DNA of 64,000 nt from Lunularia cruciata (GCA_948567375.1 OX419761.1:20648501-20712500); one strand, 5' to 3'. Shown: positions 22,772 through 34,210, numbered from the stretch's first letter. The notes: generated by a model from the letters alone, not told the origin. Made by a program: numbers and translations.

Positions 22772-24104
22772 TCAAGTACATCTAGGACATAACCACTGTC
22801 CTTGAGGAACCACCGTGAGGGGAGGAGTCATACATGCCATATGCCATCCTCTTGAACAACTATCACACACTAACATAGTAGTAGCTCCACCAGAAGAGCC
22901 ACATAACATACACCTCAAGCCTACACGTACAAGTGCCAAGCTTGGGTCCATAGTACCATCAATGTTTGGAAGGTGGCATAACGCACAATTGCGCACATGA
23001 TCCTTCCAAACAACACCATCACGTCCTTCTAACACAAGGACTCCAGATGGCAAAACCTCGCACACTCTCAAGATAGTGAGGCTTGTAGAAACATCAAGTG
23101 TCATTGGTGCTATATGCTATAGATATACATAGTCGCATGGATGAAATTGACGGATTGAGGGTCTATAACCTCCTCCTCGAATGGTAGCATAGCGTAAAGT
23201 ATCTCTATGCTGAGCAATCGCCAAGTTCTCAAAGGCCATCGGCATCACTCTCCAAAAGATCTCTACCCGCTGAGAACATGCGCTCATCCATACATTAGGG
23301 TCATCCAAGTCCAAAACTATAGTAGCATCTCAACGAATAGCTGTAGGTAAATCTGGGTCTTGTCCATAGAGTAGAAAGTATGGAGAGAAGGATGCTAAGG
23401 AGGCTTGCCGGCTGAACCGATAGCCCATGGCCAACCAAGGTAACTGGAGATCCCAATCTCCCAAGTGGCCTCTCTGCAAACCATACTTTTGCAATCCTCT
23501 CTTCACCGTCTGAACCACTCTCTCTGCTAAGCCATCTGCCTCAGGGTGATCTCGGGATGTAGTACAATGATCAATCAAAGTCTTATCACACAAGACTTGA
23601 AACTCTCCCAAGAACTCTGTACCCTGATCAGTCAAAACCTAAGCTGGTGCACCAAAATGACTAAGAACTCGATCTAGGAACGAGTAAGTTGTCCCTTCAC
23701 TAGACTTGTCAGGAAGTGCCACCAACTCAATCCACTTGGAGAAGTGCTCCACCATCACCAAAACATACCGATGATGTCTCACAGTCAACGGTAAAGGTCC
23801 GGTGAAGTCCAAAACTCCAAGAGTAACCCAATCCCATGGTAGGTAATGGGTGTAACTGTGGCGTAAGAGCATTGAATGATGCTCTAACTCGGTCACAAAC
23901 CACACATCTAGCAACAAACTGCTGTACCTCGGTCTGCATACCGCGCCACCAATAATGACTTTGGAGTAAGCTATATGTACGCTTTACTCCAAAATGTCCT
24001 AGCTCCTCATGAGCATGACGGACCAACTGTGGTCTCTGTGATGGAAGTGGTACTACTCGCACTCTACCATCCTCCCATACACACAAAAGGTGTCTACCCT
24101 CCAC
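22772..24104 (-). pseudogene. Element C integrase with C-terminal PHD finger
   Basis: The HHCC zinc domain (HAHEELGHFGVKRTY, then CVVCDRVRAS) lies in 24104-23950. The catalytic core follows with LDFTGPLPLTV, VLTDQGTEF and DGLAERVVQT, so D-D-E is complete across a frameshift near 23800. After the DYVYL block and an SH3-like stretch ending GRDGVVWKDHV comes a PHD finger at 22912-22775: CMLC-x11-CDSC-x4-H-x2-C-x14-CPRC, a full C4HC3 set. PHD fingers usually read histone H3 tail methylation, so this could target integration as a chromodomain does. The frame ends at 22772. TAG or TGA stops lie at 23639, 23330 and 23117. Confidence 0.85.
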
Positions 24105-24119
24105 TCTGAACCGTCTGGC

Positions 24120-25734
24120 TCACTAAAGAACACGGTCTCTCTCCTTGGCCCCAATTGTGCCACCCATAACACCAGTGCAAAGATAGTCCATCACTAAGAC
24201 ATCATCATGAATGTCTCGCTGAATTGTACCAATATCTTCACTCTCTGGATCTGTGACCTCAATAACTCCTCCTCTATACGCTAAGAGAGATACCACCAAA
24301 GTCTCTGCAAATATACATAGAAAGGCCAATGCATGCCAACCTAGCACCATCTCCTCATCTGTCTCACCATGCCAACGTGCTCCGGTCTGATCCTGCTGGT
24401 TGGGACATAGGTTTCTACTCAACCCATTTGCATCACGGTTCACCACTCCAAGTCTGTGAACAACCGTGAAATCATACTCCTGTAAAATCAGAGCCCATTG
24501 TGCAAGCTTCCCTAAAAGCTTGTCGGACTCCATCAACCACTTCAGCGGCTGATGATCAGTGATGAGAGTGAAGGGGTTACCAAATAGGTAACATTGGAAA
24601 TGTGCTACTGCCCAAACTGCTGCCAAGCACTCTCCCTCATATGAACTATACTTTGCCTCCGCTGAATTGTTGGAGCGACTAGCATAGGCCACCACAAACT
24701 CCTTCTCCTCATCATCATGCTGGGTGAGCACCGCTCCAAGCCCCAACATACTCCAATCAGTGTGAACCTGAAATGGTCATCCCCTGATTGGTCTCCTCAA
24801 AATAGGAGCAGATGTCAACCTCTCCTTGAGCTCTACAAAAGCTCTCTCCTGCTCATCTCCCCAACACCACTCCTGTGTAAGCTTGGTCAACTTTGTCAAG
24901 GCCTTGGCAATGGCACTAAATCCTCTAACATAGCGGCGATAAAAGTTTGCCAACCCAAGGAATGCTCGCACTCTACTCACATCCGTAGGCCGAGGAATAC
25001 GTGCAATAGCCTCCACCTTGGTCTGCTGGACACCAAGTCCTCCGGGGTAGATAGTGTGACCCAAATACTCAACCTGCTCGTGGAAGAACCTACACTTCCT
25101 AGGATGTAATTTGAGTCCATGAGATCTCAACCTCTCAAACACCTCCAACAACTGTCTCTCATGCTCCTCCACGGTAGTGCTATAAACCAAAATGTCATCA
25201 ATATAGCACCGAGCAAAATCCAATCCAGCTAGGATCTTATCCATGACCCTCTGGAACTCAGCGGGAGCGTTCTTCAACCCAAATGGTAAGAACCTCCATT
25301 GATATAATACATCCTTGCCATGAGGATCAATAGCCCAAAATGTTGTCTTGGACTTATCTTCCTCCCTGATCGGCAACTGATGATATCCCGCTCGAAGACA
25401 AAGTACTGAAGACCTTTGCATGCCCAATCGCATCAAAAATCTCCTCCGGTGTAGGCATGGCATACCGATCAGCCCTGGTCTGTTGGTTGATAGGACGGTA
25501 ATCTCCACACATCCGCCTATCTGTATAGTTGCCATGCATATCCTTCTTGGCTGGCATCACTGTCCTTGATGCATACTCTCCATGTGAAATCTCCACCAAA
25601 CCAGCCTCAAAAAGGTCACTACTCCGGCTCTGAATCAATGTCCTCTCCATCTCACTATATCGATAAGGACGTCGGAAAACAGGTGTGTCGCTAGTCAGCT
25701 CAATCCGTATACCAGGTCCCTTCAGAGCACCCAA
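24120..25734 (-). pseudogene. Element C reverse transcriptase and RNase H
   Basis: RT begins GPGIRIELTSDTPVFRRPYR (from 25734 leftwards), then DRRMCGDYRPINQQT, a frameshift near 25400, LRAGYHQLPIREEDKSKTTF, LPFGLKNAPAEFQRVMD and the intact catalytic motif CYIDDILVYS near 25200. RNase H follows at 24749-24400 with GLGAVLTQHDDEEKEF, YSSYEGECLAAVWA and LITDHQPLKWLMES. Stops: TGA at 24777, TAG at 24123 and TGA at 24120. All RT catalytic residues are still present. Confidence 0.9.
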
Positions 25735-26229
25735 ATCCTACATACTGAAGGCAAAACAACTCGTGTGACTCCTCAAGAACCTCCAAACCCTCAGTCTTTC
25801 CTCTCCAGTAAGCTTGGGTCCAAGATCTGGCTCCCAAGTATCCTCTGTAATTGTAGTAGGAGTGGAAGACGTACTGACTGGCTGCTACACTGGGCCCTTG
25901 GGAGCAATAGTGTCATGCTCCCGACCACTAGAGGTCCCAACCTCTGTGTGAAAAACTCCCTCCACTCTGGCTGCAAGCTCCACACGTCCTCTAGCTGCAT
26001 GCCATGTGGACCAAGGGTGTAATCCAAGTAGCCCACGCTCACCTAGATGGACTCCAAGTAGACCACTCTCCCTAGTAGCTACTGGATGTGTCCCAAGAAT
26101 ACCCTATCTACTCGGTCCATCGCCCCCAGCATGTGCCTGAATCGTCTTGATAGGCACAGGGCTCACAAGTGTCCGAGTGGTGATGCCTATCAAGCGCATC
26201 CTACGCTGCTCTGCCAAGCCAAGGCTCAC
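25735..26229 (-). pseudogene. Element C linker between methyltransferase and RT
   Basis: No catalytic motif. The frame of methyltransferase motifs IX-X continues unchanged into RT through EPDLGPKLTGEER and HTSCFAFSM. TAG stops lie at 26104, near 25885 and at 25738. Confidence 0.6.
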
Positions 26230-27161
26230 AATCCAGGTCAAACAGTTCAGGTCCATAGCCTGACCTAACACTTGACGCCTAGATGCCTTTGACACTGCTG
26301 GAACAACGGCAATGCCAGTGCAAAAACCCATCGCCCCCTCTCTCTCATCAGCATTGGGCTCCACCAACTGCTGTAACTGTGAGTCCCAAACAAGCCCAAG
26401 TCCTCTCTCTCAAAAAGCATGAGAGCATGGGAAACTCATGAGTGTGGGAAATGCAGCTCTAGGCTGTCCAACTAGGTTCACCACTGCCATAGGTGACCTA
26501 TCAGCCACTACCACTGTCTGAGACTGACATCCAGCTCCAAGATATCATCAACAAGAATGTGGTCTAGTCGCTGAATCCCATCATAACTACACTATAGAAC
26601 CTCTCTGGGTAAGAGGTTCATCCACCAAAGACGAAGATGATGAGCCCGTGATCCCACTCTGGCTGCATCTAACAATATAGCAGGTCCCATCCAAGAATGG
26701 ACCTGATGTGTACTCGCCACTACTCTAGTGCAAGAATCACCCATCAAAGGAACGTTCTCCAAAAGGTAAGCTAGAGAAACAGACTGATGAACCTGGAGAT
26801 GTTGTAGTATCCATAACATCTCCCAAAACACACCAAAACAAGGATCTTGAAGACCCAAACCGCGGCCCGCACGTGTATGTCCCTGACATGGCCATCCAGA
26901 AATCACCAAGTAAATAGGCCTATGTCTCTCTAGGTCATGCGCCCCCCGTAAGGAAATATCTCATGGTACGGCCTTCTGGTAACCTCTGACTGCTGACATC
27001 GGTAATAACTCCGGATACCGATAGGCCAAGTGTGCCACATGATGTAGAGAGACTCGCCTAGCAGTCTCATCTCTCTCTACATACAAGTACCTCTGTACTC
27101 GTATACCCGTCTATAACACCGCAGCTAGTCCGGTGCTGATCCCACCAAACAACTCCAATAG
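26230..27161 (-). pseudogene. Element C C5 cytosine-specific DNA methyltransferase domain
   Basis: About 310 residues with the motif order of C5 methyltransferases. Motif I (S-adenosylmethionine binding) is LLELFGGISTGLAAVL at 27161-27114, motif II YLYVERDE, motif IV SGWPCQGHTRAGRGLGLQDP with the catalytic Cys codon at 26888-26886. Motif VI LLENVP has its Glu at 26759-26757, motif VIII ARVGSRAHHLRLWW is at 26660-26615, motif IX DEREGAMGF, and motif X RRQVLGQAMDL is at 26280-26248. The target-recognition part lies between VIII and IX. The domain is in frame with gag and protease upstream and, after one frameshift near 26520, with RT downstream. It would methylate cytosine at C5. It is now interrupted by TAG 27111, TGA 26961, TAG 26592 and TGA 26410. 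The look is DNMT3/DRM-like, which I did not test. Confidence 0.9.
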
Positions 27162-30065
27162 GCATATCCCCTCTACTGGATACTGCCAAGCAATGAGTGT
27201 GGTATCTAGAGGTGTCAAAGCAATCGCCTCTGGAGGCTCATCCTCACACTCATCTCCTGATGGTACGAAGGCTCCACTCCAAGCCTGCTGCACCAACTGA
27301 TCTGCATGCTGCTGCAATGCCTCCTCTGAACTCTACAATGGAACATCCAAGGTGGATGGAACAATCCCACTCGTACTCCAAAGCCGAGTGATCTCCTCTG
27401 GTACTGGAGTATCCTCTGCATGGGCGTTCCCCTCCAACAAGTCACCAGGCCAAGTAACTGCACCGTTGAAAGCTAAAACTGATGCTGCCATGGTCCCAGA
27501 CTGTAGTGAGCCAAGACTACCACTACTGAAGCGTACTGGTAGGCGACATACCCGTCCCTCACCAGACTGCCAACCAGGTCTATAAGAGGCTATCTCCTCC
27601 CAATAGTCAATGCTGAAACCCATAGGGTATAACACTGCTCCCCCAACTAGCACATCATATGACTCAACTATCGTCGCAATAGCCTAAGCTCTCACCACCG
27701 AGCTATCAGTCGGATGACCAGGCTGAACTTGGACAACAAGCTCTCCACGTGTGATGTACTGTGTTGAACCACCACCAAGAGATGTCTGGATCTGAAATAG
27801 ACACCTCTCCACATCGGTCTTCCGTAACTCTAGACCAACAACTGCAGCCTTCCCCAACATAAGGGGCTACGCACCAGAGTCTAACAAGACTCTCTGTGGT
27901 GTATAGACCTTCCTTGAAGGTCCCACCAAACAAAAAATCCCCCTCTGGTTATCCAAAAGGACAACACGAGGTGTAAACCGCGCTCTTTCAAAGGCCGGTC
28001 TAGCTGGCAACTCCTCCAGTCTAGCCGTTGCTGCCTGCCATAAACCACTGGTCGCTGAACGGATCCCATGCTCCTCAACCAAGTCAGCTCCACTACCAAC
28101 CACCTCTGCTCTAGTAGTAGGAACTGCACCATCCCTACTCTCACACAACGTGGCAGCCAACCGGAATACTAGGGCTGGATCAACTCCCAATGTAAACATG
28201 TCACTGGCTGAAAATAAAGGATGCTGCATAATCAGCTGAGCCGCCCCCAACATCATGCTATACTCAATCTGTATAGTAGCAGGTGGCTGACTAGCAGGTA
28301 CTCCATCAGGTACTCCATCACCACCTACCACACCTGCACTGGGATGTCTAGGAACCATAGATGTCATCTGTAATGCCTCAGATAGCATGAAAGACTGGGG
28401 AAGTCTGACCTGTCTCCCAACCTCTCCTCTCTGTGGGTCCAACTCCACTGATGCTCCTCTAGGCTCTAGAGCACGTACTGCACTCCTAGTCACTGCTGCA
28501 GATGCATCCACCTGTGCTGCTCCGCACATGAAGTCAAAAGCATCTCTATCACCAGCATATGAGGTGGAAGCCTCAGCACCCGAATCTGATCTCCTTTGAG
28601 CAATAGCCATACTAGCTAATCTCTGCTCCAACTGCTCAATCCGAGTAGCCATAGCTGTGTCAAAAGTAAGGGCAGGTACTGCATCCCTACTAGGTGTAGA
28701 TCCTCTACCACCACCTCTACCACCTCGTCCTCCATGAACTGGAGCTCCTTTACTACCTGCCATAGCAGCCCTACCACTCCGTAACTCCGGGTGTAGGTCG
28801 AAACACCGGTCACTAGTGTGACCAAATTTGTGGCAATGCTCACACTGCCTTTGTGCTGGCTGTGATGCACCAGAGGTATCAGATCCGCTGCCCTGAGTAC
28901 ACTCTCTCCTATGGTGAGGTCCACCACAAGTCCAACAAGCAACACCACCACTCACTGGCTGCTGCTGACCCGAAAATGAGGGTAAGGGTCTAACTCCACT
29001 AGGCCCTCCACTCGCTCCATAGGATCTGGGTTGTCCACCCTGTCCTTGAAAACCAACTGGGCGTGGTGCACTCTTTTGCACTCTAGAAGAAGTCACAACC
29101 AAGGATGAGGCCTCCCTACCAAATCCAGATGTCACCACTCTCTCCTCCACCATGTTGAGCTCAATACGCTCAGCCAAACCAAAGACTACTGCCAAAGTGG
29201 GCGAAGTAGCCTGCAACAACGTAGCATCACAAACTCTATGTCGCAACTCCCTGTCCAGTATCCCATACCAAAACTGGACTGCCTGGGCCTCAGTAACTCC
29301 CTGAGTGAAACTGATCAGCCGCCTCATGCAAGTGTATGCCTCGCGTAGGCTCTCTCTAGCCTTCCGCTGGAACTCCTGCAAGCTCCTCAGCTTGTCAGTC
29401 CGCACTCCTTGGTAGTTCTGCCTCAAACATAGGAAGAACTCCACCATGGGGTTAAACTCCGGTACCACACCACCTCCTGTAGCGGTACCTCCACTCGTAG
29501 TAGCACTATCTCCAGCTAGTGCACATCCACTAGCTCCACCAACACTACTCGAGCTAGAACTCGTGGGTACATCCAATCTACTCCTGGCCTCCAAGCCTGA
29601 AGTGATGGAGACATAGTGTGGAGACCAATACTGTCTCCATAACTCAATCTCCTCTAAATGAGCTCTCCTGAGCTCATGGTAATCATCCATCGGTGGACCC
29701 TCCAGATGCTGAAACAACCCCTTCCATGCCATGAAGGGTGTGAACAAAGTCGGGTTCCGCATCTGCTGCAGATCACACCAACTATCAAACTCCTAGATGA
29801 AGTCATCCAACTCAATGGTACCCACTGTACCAAAGTAATGCCTAGGGCCTTTGGAGGCCCCATAAATCTCGTCCATGTCCCACAACAATGGTGCGGACAC
29901 ACCAAGTGCACTCTCAACTGAATCAACTCCTGTGTCAAACTCCAACTCAGAGTCAATCTACTCTCTCACTGGGACTTGAGATACAGGCTAATACCGAGCA
30001 CCACTCCGAGTAAACCCACTGCGTATTGCAGGGCTAAATCCTCTGGAATCGCCAAAGAACTCCAT
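27162..30065 (-). pseudogene. Element C Gag and aspartic protease
   Basis: The ATG at 30065-30063 starts MEFFGDSRGFSPA. Gag includes LFQHLEGPPMDDYHELRRAH, a Ser/Gly-rich linker, FWYGILDRELRHRVCDATL, and two zinc knuckles (CWTCGGPHHRREC near 28920, CEHCHKFGHTSDRC near 28830), then a Gly/Arg-rich stretch. The protease active site VLLDSGA lies just before 27867, followed by YDVLVGGAVLYPMGFSIDYW and EEIASYRPGWQSGEGRVCRL. TAG stops lie at 29988, 29958, 29793, 27867, 27684 and 27333. The frame is otherwise open for more than 900 codons and runs straight into the methyltransferase. Confidence 0.85.
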
Positions 30066-31406
30066 CGTGACAAAGTAACCATTTGACTCGAAACCACCAA
30101 ACTCAAACTACCAACTGCAACCGCAAGTCGCAAGTACCCCACCAAGTGCCAACACCACTACGTGCCAACACCAACTAAACACCACCCACTAATGTAACTC
30201 TAACCAAGATAACTACACTAGGGGAAGGGCAACCTGTAACCTGCCATCATAACACGCACTCTCACGGTCTACAAGTCATCACTTCCTACCTCACCAGAGA
30301 GAAACAAAGGTAGTATGACTGGTCATCACTCCAGCCTCACCATCGAGAGCACACCAGAGCACCAACGCTCAAAAGTCAGGGCACCTCACACAAACGTGGT
30401 GCATGAACAAGAAGCAAAGAATGGAGGGGGTCCAATCACAAGAAATCTAAACAAAAACCCTCCATCTCATAAGACAACACGGGACTAACTCTGCCACCAT
30501 TTGGCATTTGACATAAGAGCAGTTCGTATCTAAGTCCTAAGCTACTAGGATCACCAAGAATGGGATCAAACTGCCTCTCCTAGCCAAAGTTACATGTGTA
30601 TAGATAACAGTGGCGCAGTCACTAGGACAACAAGTGAGGGTGGACCAATTGGCTAGGGCACCAGTCTAGGAGCAAGAGATCTAGGGGTCAAACCCTATTG
30701 CGCACAATCTAGCAAGAAAGGCAGATTTTGCCAACCAATGATCAAGATCTACTCTAAACTAGCTAGCCTCACGGCAGCAAGCTGGCTTTCTGGCCCTTCG
30801 TAGCCTCTCATAGCTCACAGCCCTATGCCTCGAAGCCTCAAAATGCCAAAATTCAGCCAAATGAGGCCTTTCTTGTTGCCACTTCCAAACCTCCTCCAAA
30901 ATTAGCGAAACTTCTCCAAATTTGTGAAAGTCTTCCAAACTAGCAAAACTCCTCAAAATCTGGCCAAACAGCAAAAACTCCTCAAAATCTGACCTAAAAT
31001 CTGACATAAACCCTAAAGATGGCTGTCCACCAAATCCCCCGCTAACTTTCCACTCGAGCCAAATTGACAAAACGGGTTTTTCCAAATCACAATTTCATGA
31101 GAAGAGCTTCCCAACTCCACCTTCAATTTCACTTTCTGAGCCCAACTCGTAGCAAATTGGTCCTGCCTTCACCTCCTGAGCTCAAAATCACAACACTGCT
31201 CGAAAATTGCTCCTTCTTTGCTCAAAATTTGGCCAGCGCTTTTGCACACCGTCCGCCTAACTGCCAAATCTGAATCACTTGAACGAGCTTCTGCACACAA
31301 GGGAAACAAAGAACTTGAATCGAGCTACCACGATCCACCGAGCTTGGAGATACCACCAACACTCAACGTTCCTGCACCCGATTTCCCCCTGACTTCACTT
31401 CTTTGA
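30066..31406 (-). other. Element C 5' leader between terminal repeat and gag
   Basis: About 1.3 kb without a recognised domain. Short open stretches (31085-30759 minus, 31064-31406 plus) look like chance. No clear tRNA primer site was found next to the repeat end at 31407, where the sequence reads TCAAAGAAGTGAAGTCAG in the element's sense. Confidence 0.5.
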
Positions 31407-31857
31407 TGTAATCAGATTGCTTAACATTTTCAACTCAACTCAACTCAGATCAGTACTTGATCTGTCACTCTATAAACTGCCAACAACTGGGCACTGATTA
31501 CAGTCAAGCCACACCCACTCAAGCATAGAGAATCCAGGTGACGCTCGCCGGCCTCTGTCCACCATAGCCAGGAACTCAAAGGCTCAACATCAGAGAAGTG
31601 AGCTCTCTGGAGCTCACTTCGAAACTATACCCCCCTGGACTCGAGCTAGCACTGGAACCCTAACGGTTTTGCTGATGGCACACTCGACGGTGTGAACGGT
31701 GCAAAGTGACAGTGGGCCCCATCGTGAAGTCAGTACCCCGAACACCAAATCAGACTGTCAAAAAGTAGTCCCTGAGAAACTACTAGATAACTCTAACTAC
31801 TATCACTAGAACTCCAGTGTCCGAGCAGCTAGATGCGGAACTACAAATGGCGTGACA
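31407..31857 (-). repeat. Element C terminal repeat, right copy (5' end of the element)
   Basis: In the element's sense it starts TGTCACGCC and ends GATTACA, canonical TG...CA ends, and abuts the target duplication TGGTT. Confidence 0.85.
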
Positions 31858-33472
31858 TGGTTTCAGCAAAGAAGAACTACTCTATCACGGAGAGAGAAGG
31901 GTTGGCAGTGATCTTTGGTCTCAAGAAGTTTAGACACTACTTGATTGGAGGGAAAACCACCATTGTCACGGATCACAAGGCTTTGAAGTACATCTTCAAC
32001 AAGCCTAATGTTGAAGGGAGACTAGCAAGGTGGATGATACTCTTGTCTGAGTATGACTACACCATTGAGGATAGGCCAGGAAAGAAACATGCAAATGCTG
32101 ATTTGTTATCTAGAGCCTATGATCATGATGGAGATGAGCCAGTGGATGATTCCTTCCCGGATGAGGAGCTCATGACAATCTCAGTCACTCAAGAGGTTCC
32201 AATGGAGTACAAGGAGATTGTGGATTTTGTGACAAGAGGTAATATCCAGAAGGGATGCATGCTAGGGAGAAGAAGGCCCTTGCAGCAAGATCTAGACCTT
32301 ACACAATGGTGGAGGATATTCTTTTTCACCAAGGAGCAGATGGTCTACTTTGAAGAGCAGTGGGTAAGGAAGAGTCTATCCTACTCATAAAGGAGTTTCA
32401 TGAAGGTTTAGTATGTGGAGGACACTTTGCAGGAAATGTGACTGCTTTCAAGATTCTAGATGCAGGTTACTATTGGAGAGGGATTTTCAAGGATTGCCTT
32501 GATTATTGCAAAACTTGTCATGTTTGTCAAGCTTTTGCTAGAAAGTCTACATCCACTCCACCACTTAGATCAATTCCATTGCTAGGACCTTTTGAGAAGT
32601 GGGGAATTGATTTTGTAAGTCCTCTCAATAGAACTCCAAGGAACAATCGGTACATTGTGGTAGTTAGTGATTACCTTACCAAGTGGGTTGAGGCTAGACC
32701 ATTGAGGGACAAGAATGAAGATGAAGTGGGTAGATTTCTTTATGAACGCATTATCACTAGGTTTGGATGCCCTTTGGAGTTGGTTTCTGATAGAGGAGGA
32801 GAGTTTACAGGAAGCATTACTATAGCCATGCTATGACATTTCTTTATCACACATAGAGTAACTACATCCCATAAGCCAAATTCCAATGGCTTGGCAGAGA
32901 GAACTAATCAGACCTTGTGCATGATGTTGGCCAAAGATGCACAAATGGAGGGGGCTAAACACATTAGGACATGAGGATTCATGCAGTTTTGTGGGAGTAT
33001 AGGACAACCATGAAGACTTCCATCGGATATTCTCCATTTCAATTGGTGTATGGTATTGAGTCTACCTTACCTATTCAATTTGATCTTCCTACCTTCCAAA
33101 GCATTCATAGGAGATTGAAGAAAGCACAAGGAGATGATGCAGAGAAGTCAAGGAAAAATCAACTCATTGGAGTTGGAAGAGGCAAGAGCAATTGCTATGG
33201 TTCGAGTGGAGCAAGCCCAAAGGAAACAAAAGGAGAGCTATGACAAGAGGCAATGCAAGAAGAAGGTGGAGACTTTCAAAGAAGGTGATTGTGTAATGTT
33301 GTTTGATTCCATTCGATTCAAGAGAGTGCAAAAGAAGTTTTTGCCTAAGTACTTTGGACCTTTCATAGTGGAGAAGGTGTGGGGCAATTATACCTATGGT
33401 CTCAAGGAGTTGGGAGGAAGACACTTTGATAGGATTAACCATGATAAGTTGAAGATGTACCATAGAAGGTAG
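31858..33472 (+). pseudogene. Element B RNase H and integrase, 3' half of pol
   Basis: It resumes the frame cut at 21654: SAKKNYSITEREGLAVIFGL, TTIVTDHKALKYIF, HANADLLSRA (RNase H). The integrase HHCC domain is HEGLVCGGHFAGN ... CKTCHVCQ (about 32400-32530). The core has WGIDFVSPLN, LVSDRGGEFTG and NSNGLAERTN, so D-D-E is intact, but a frameshift near 32350 and stops near 32834 and 32970 break the gene. The last frame at 33134-33472 holds the GPF-type tail FLPKYFGPFIVEKVWG ending MYHRR. No chromodomain. Confidence 0.85.
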
Positions 33473-33520
33473 AGAGACCTTCACTTTGAGGACAAAGTGA
33501 AAACTTAGTCCGGGGGTAAA

Positions 33521-34210
33521 TGTAACACCCATTTGTGCATGTGTGTGGTATTGTGATATTTAGCTTGGTATTACAAGTACTTAAGAGATATTATTTATAT
33601 AGAGATAAAGGATGGTTCTATATTAGTCATGGTTAGCTAAATTTAGTCATAGCTAAGATAGAAGGGACTTTACTTTAGAGGAAGTAGAAAAGATGAGCAC
33701 CACTATTTTGGATTTTAGTGTATTGACTTGGTATTATTCCTAGGTGTTTGGCTTTGAGGAAAGAGTTGAGAACTCTTGGGCCCGCAAGCCTTTTTTTTGG
33801 ATTCTTCTTTAGTCCAAGGATTGCCCATGTGAAGGAATCCTTGACTTAGTGGTTGGGTCAAGATAAGACCACATGCTTAGGGAAATATGCCCATGTGAAT
33901 GGATATTCCTTTCTACTTTTTGACTTTACTTGACTTTTAGTCTAGTAACTTGAGTTACTACGGTAATTAGTAACTTTGGTACGTAACTATTTCACAAGTA
34001 TATAAACAAGAGGTGAGGAGGTACTCATCATCCTTTCATTTGCCACTATCTCTCTCTCATTGAGTTCTCTAGTGAGCAATGTCTTGAGTCTTGGAGTGTT
34101 AGCCTTGGAGGAGTATGATGGAGTTGGGGTTCCTTGCCTTCTTAGTCCATGGTGCGCTACCATAATAGCCATCAGAGGTTCATCCTGAGTGAGAGACAGG
34201 CCGGCTCACA
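33521..34210 (+). repeat. Element B 3' LTR
   Basis: It begins TGTAACACCC after a short purine stretch CGGGGGTAAA and ends CGGCTCACA. The TATA box TATATAAA is at 33999-34006. It is about 97 percent identical to the 5' LTR. Confidence 0.85.

Larger units (their letters stand above)
21655..31857 (-). mobile_element. Element C: Ty3/gypsy element encoding a cytosine DNA methyltransferase and a PHD finger
   Basis: The insertion is bounded by TGGTT at 21650-21654 and 31858-31862. Removing it restores the RNase H reading frame of element B (ASRQM joined to VSAKKNYSITEREG). On its minus strand one original frame of about 2430 codons ran from an ATG at 30065-30063 to a stop at 22772, now broken by three frameshifts and many stops. 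Order: gag, protease, C5 methyltransferase, RT, RNase H, integrase, PHD finger. The termini are abnormal: the 445-bp repeat at 22073-22517 is inverted relative to the one at 31407-31857. An additional palindrome lies at the left end. It is GC-richer than the flanking elements. Confidence 0.85.
16102..34210 (+). mobile_element. Element B: Ty3/gypsy element without chromodomain, interrupted by element C
   Basis: Two LTRs of about 690 bp (16102-16792 and 33521-34210) flank gag, protease, RT, RNase H and integrase on the plus strand. The target duplication GGTC (or GGTCT) is seen at 16098-16102 and 34211-34215, inside the 3' LTR of element A. By eye the LTRs differ at about 17 of 690 positions, roughly 10 transitions and 7 transversions, so the element is fairly young. 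The integrase ends in a GPF-type tail (KYFGPFIV, then LKMYHRR) with no chromodomain. The primer-site-like sequence and an extra ORF before gag recall the Tat/Athila/Ogre branch. Confidence 0.85.

Noticed and set aside
28616-28951. Second frames inside element C gag
   Set aside because: Low-complexity alternative frames of the Gly/Arg-rich gag segment.
21655-31857. Element C as a cut-and-paste DNA transposon, because of its inverted terminal repeats
   Set aside because: It encodes gag, protease, RT, RNase H and retroviral-type integrase, and no transposase.
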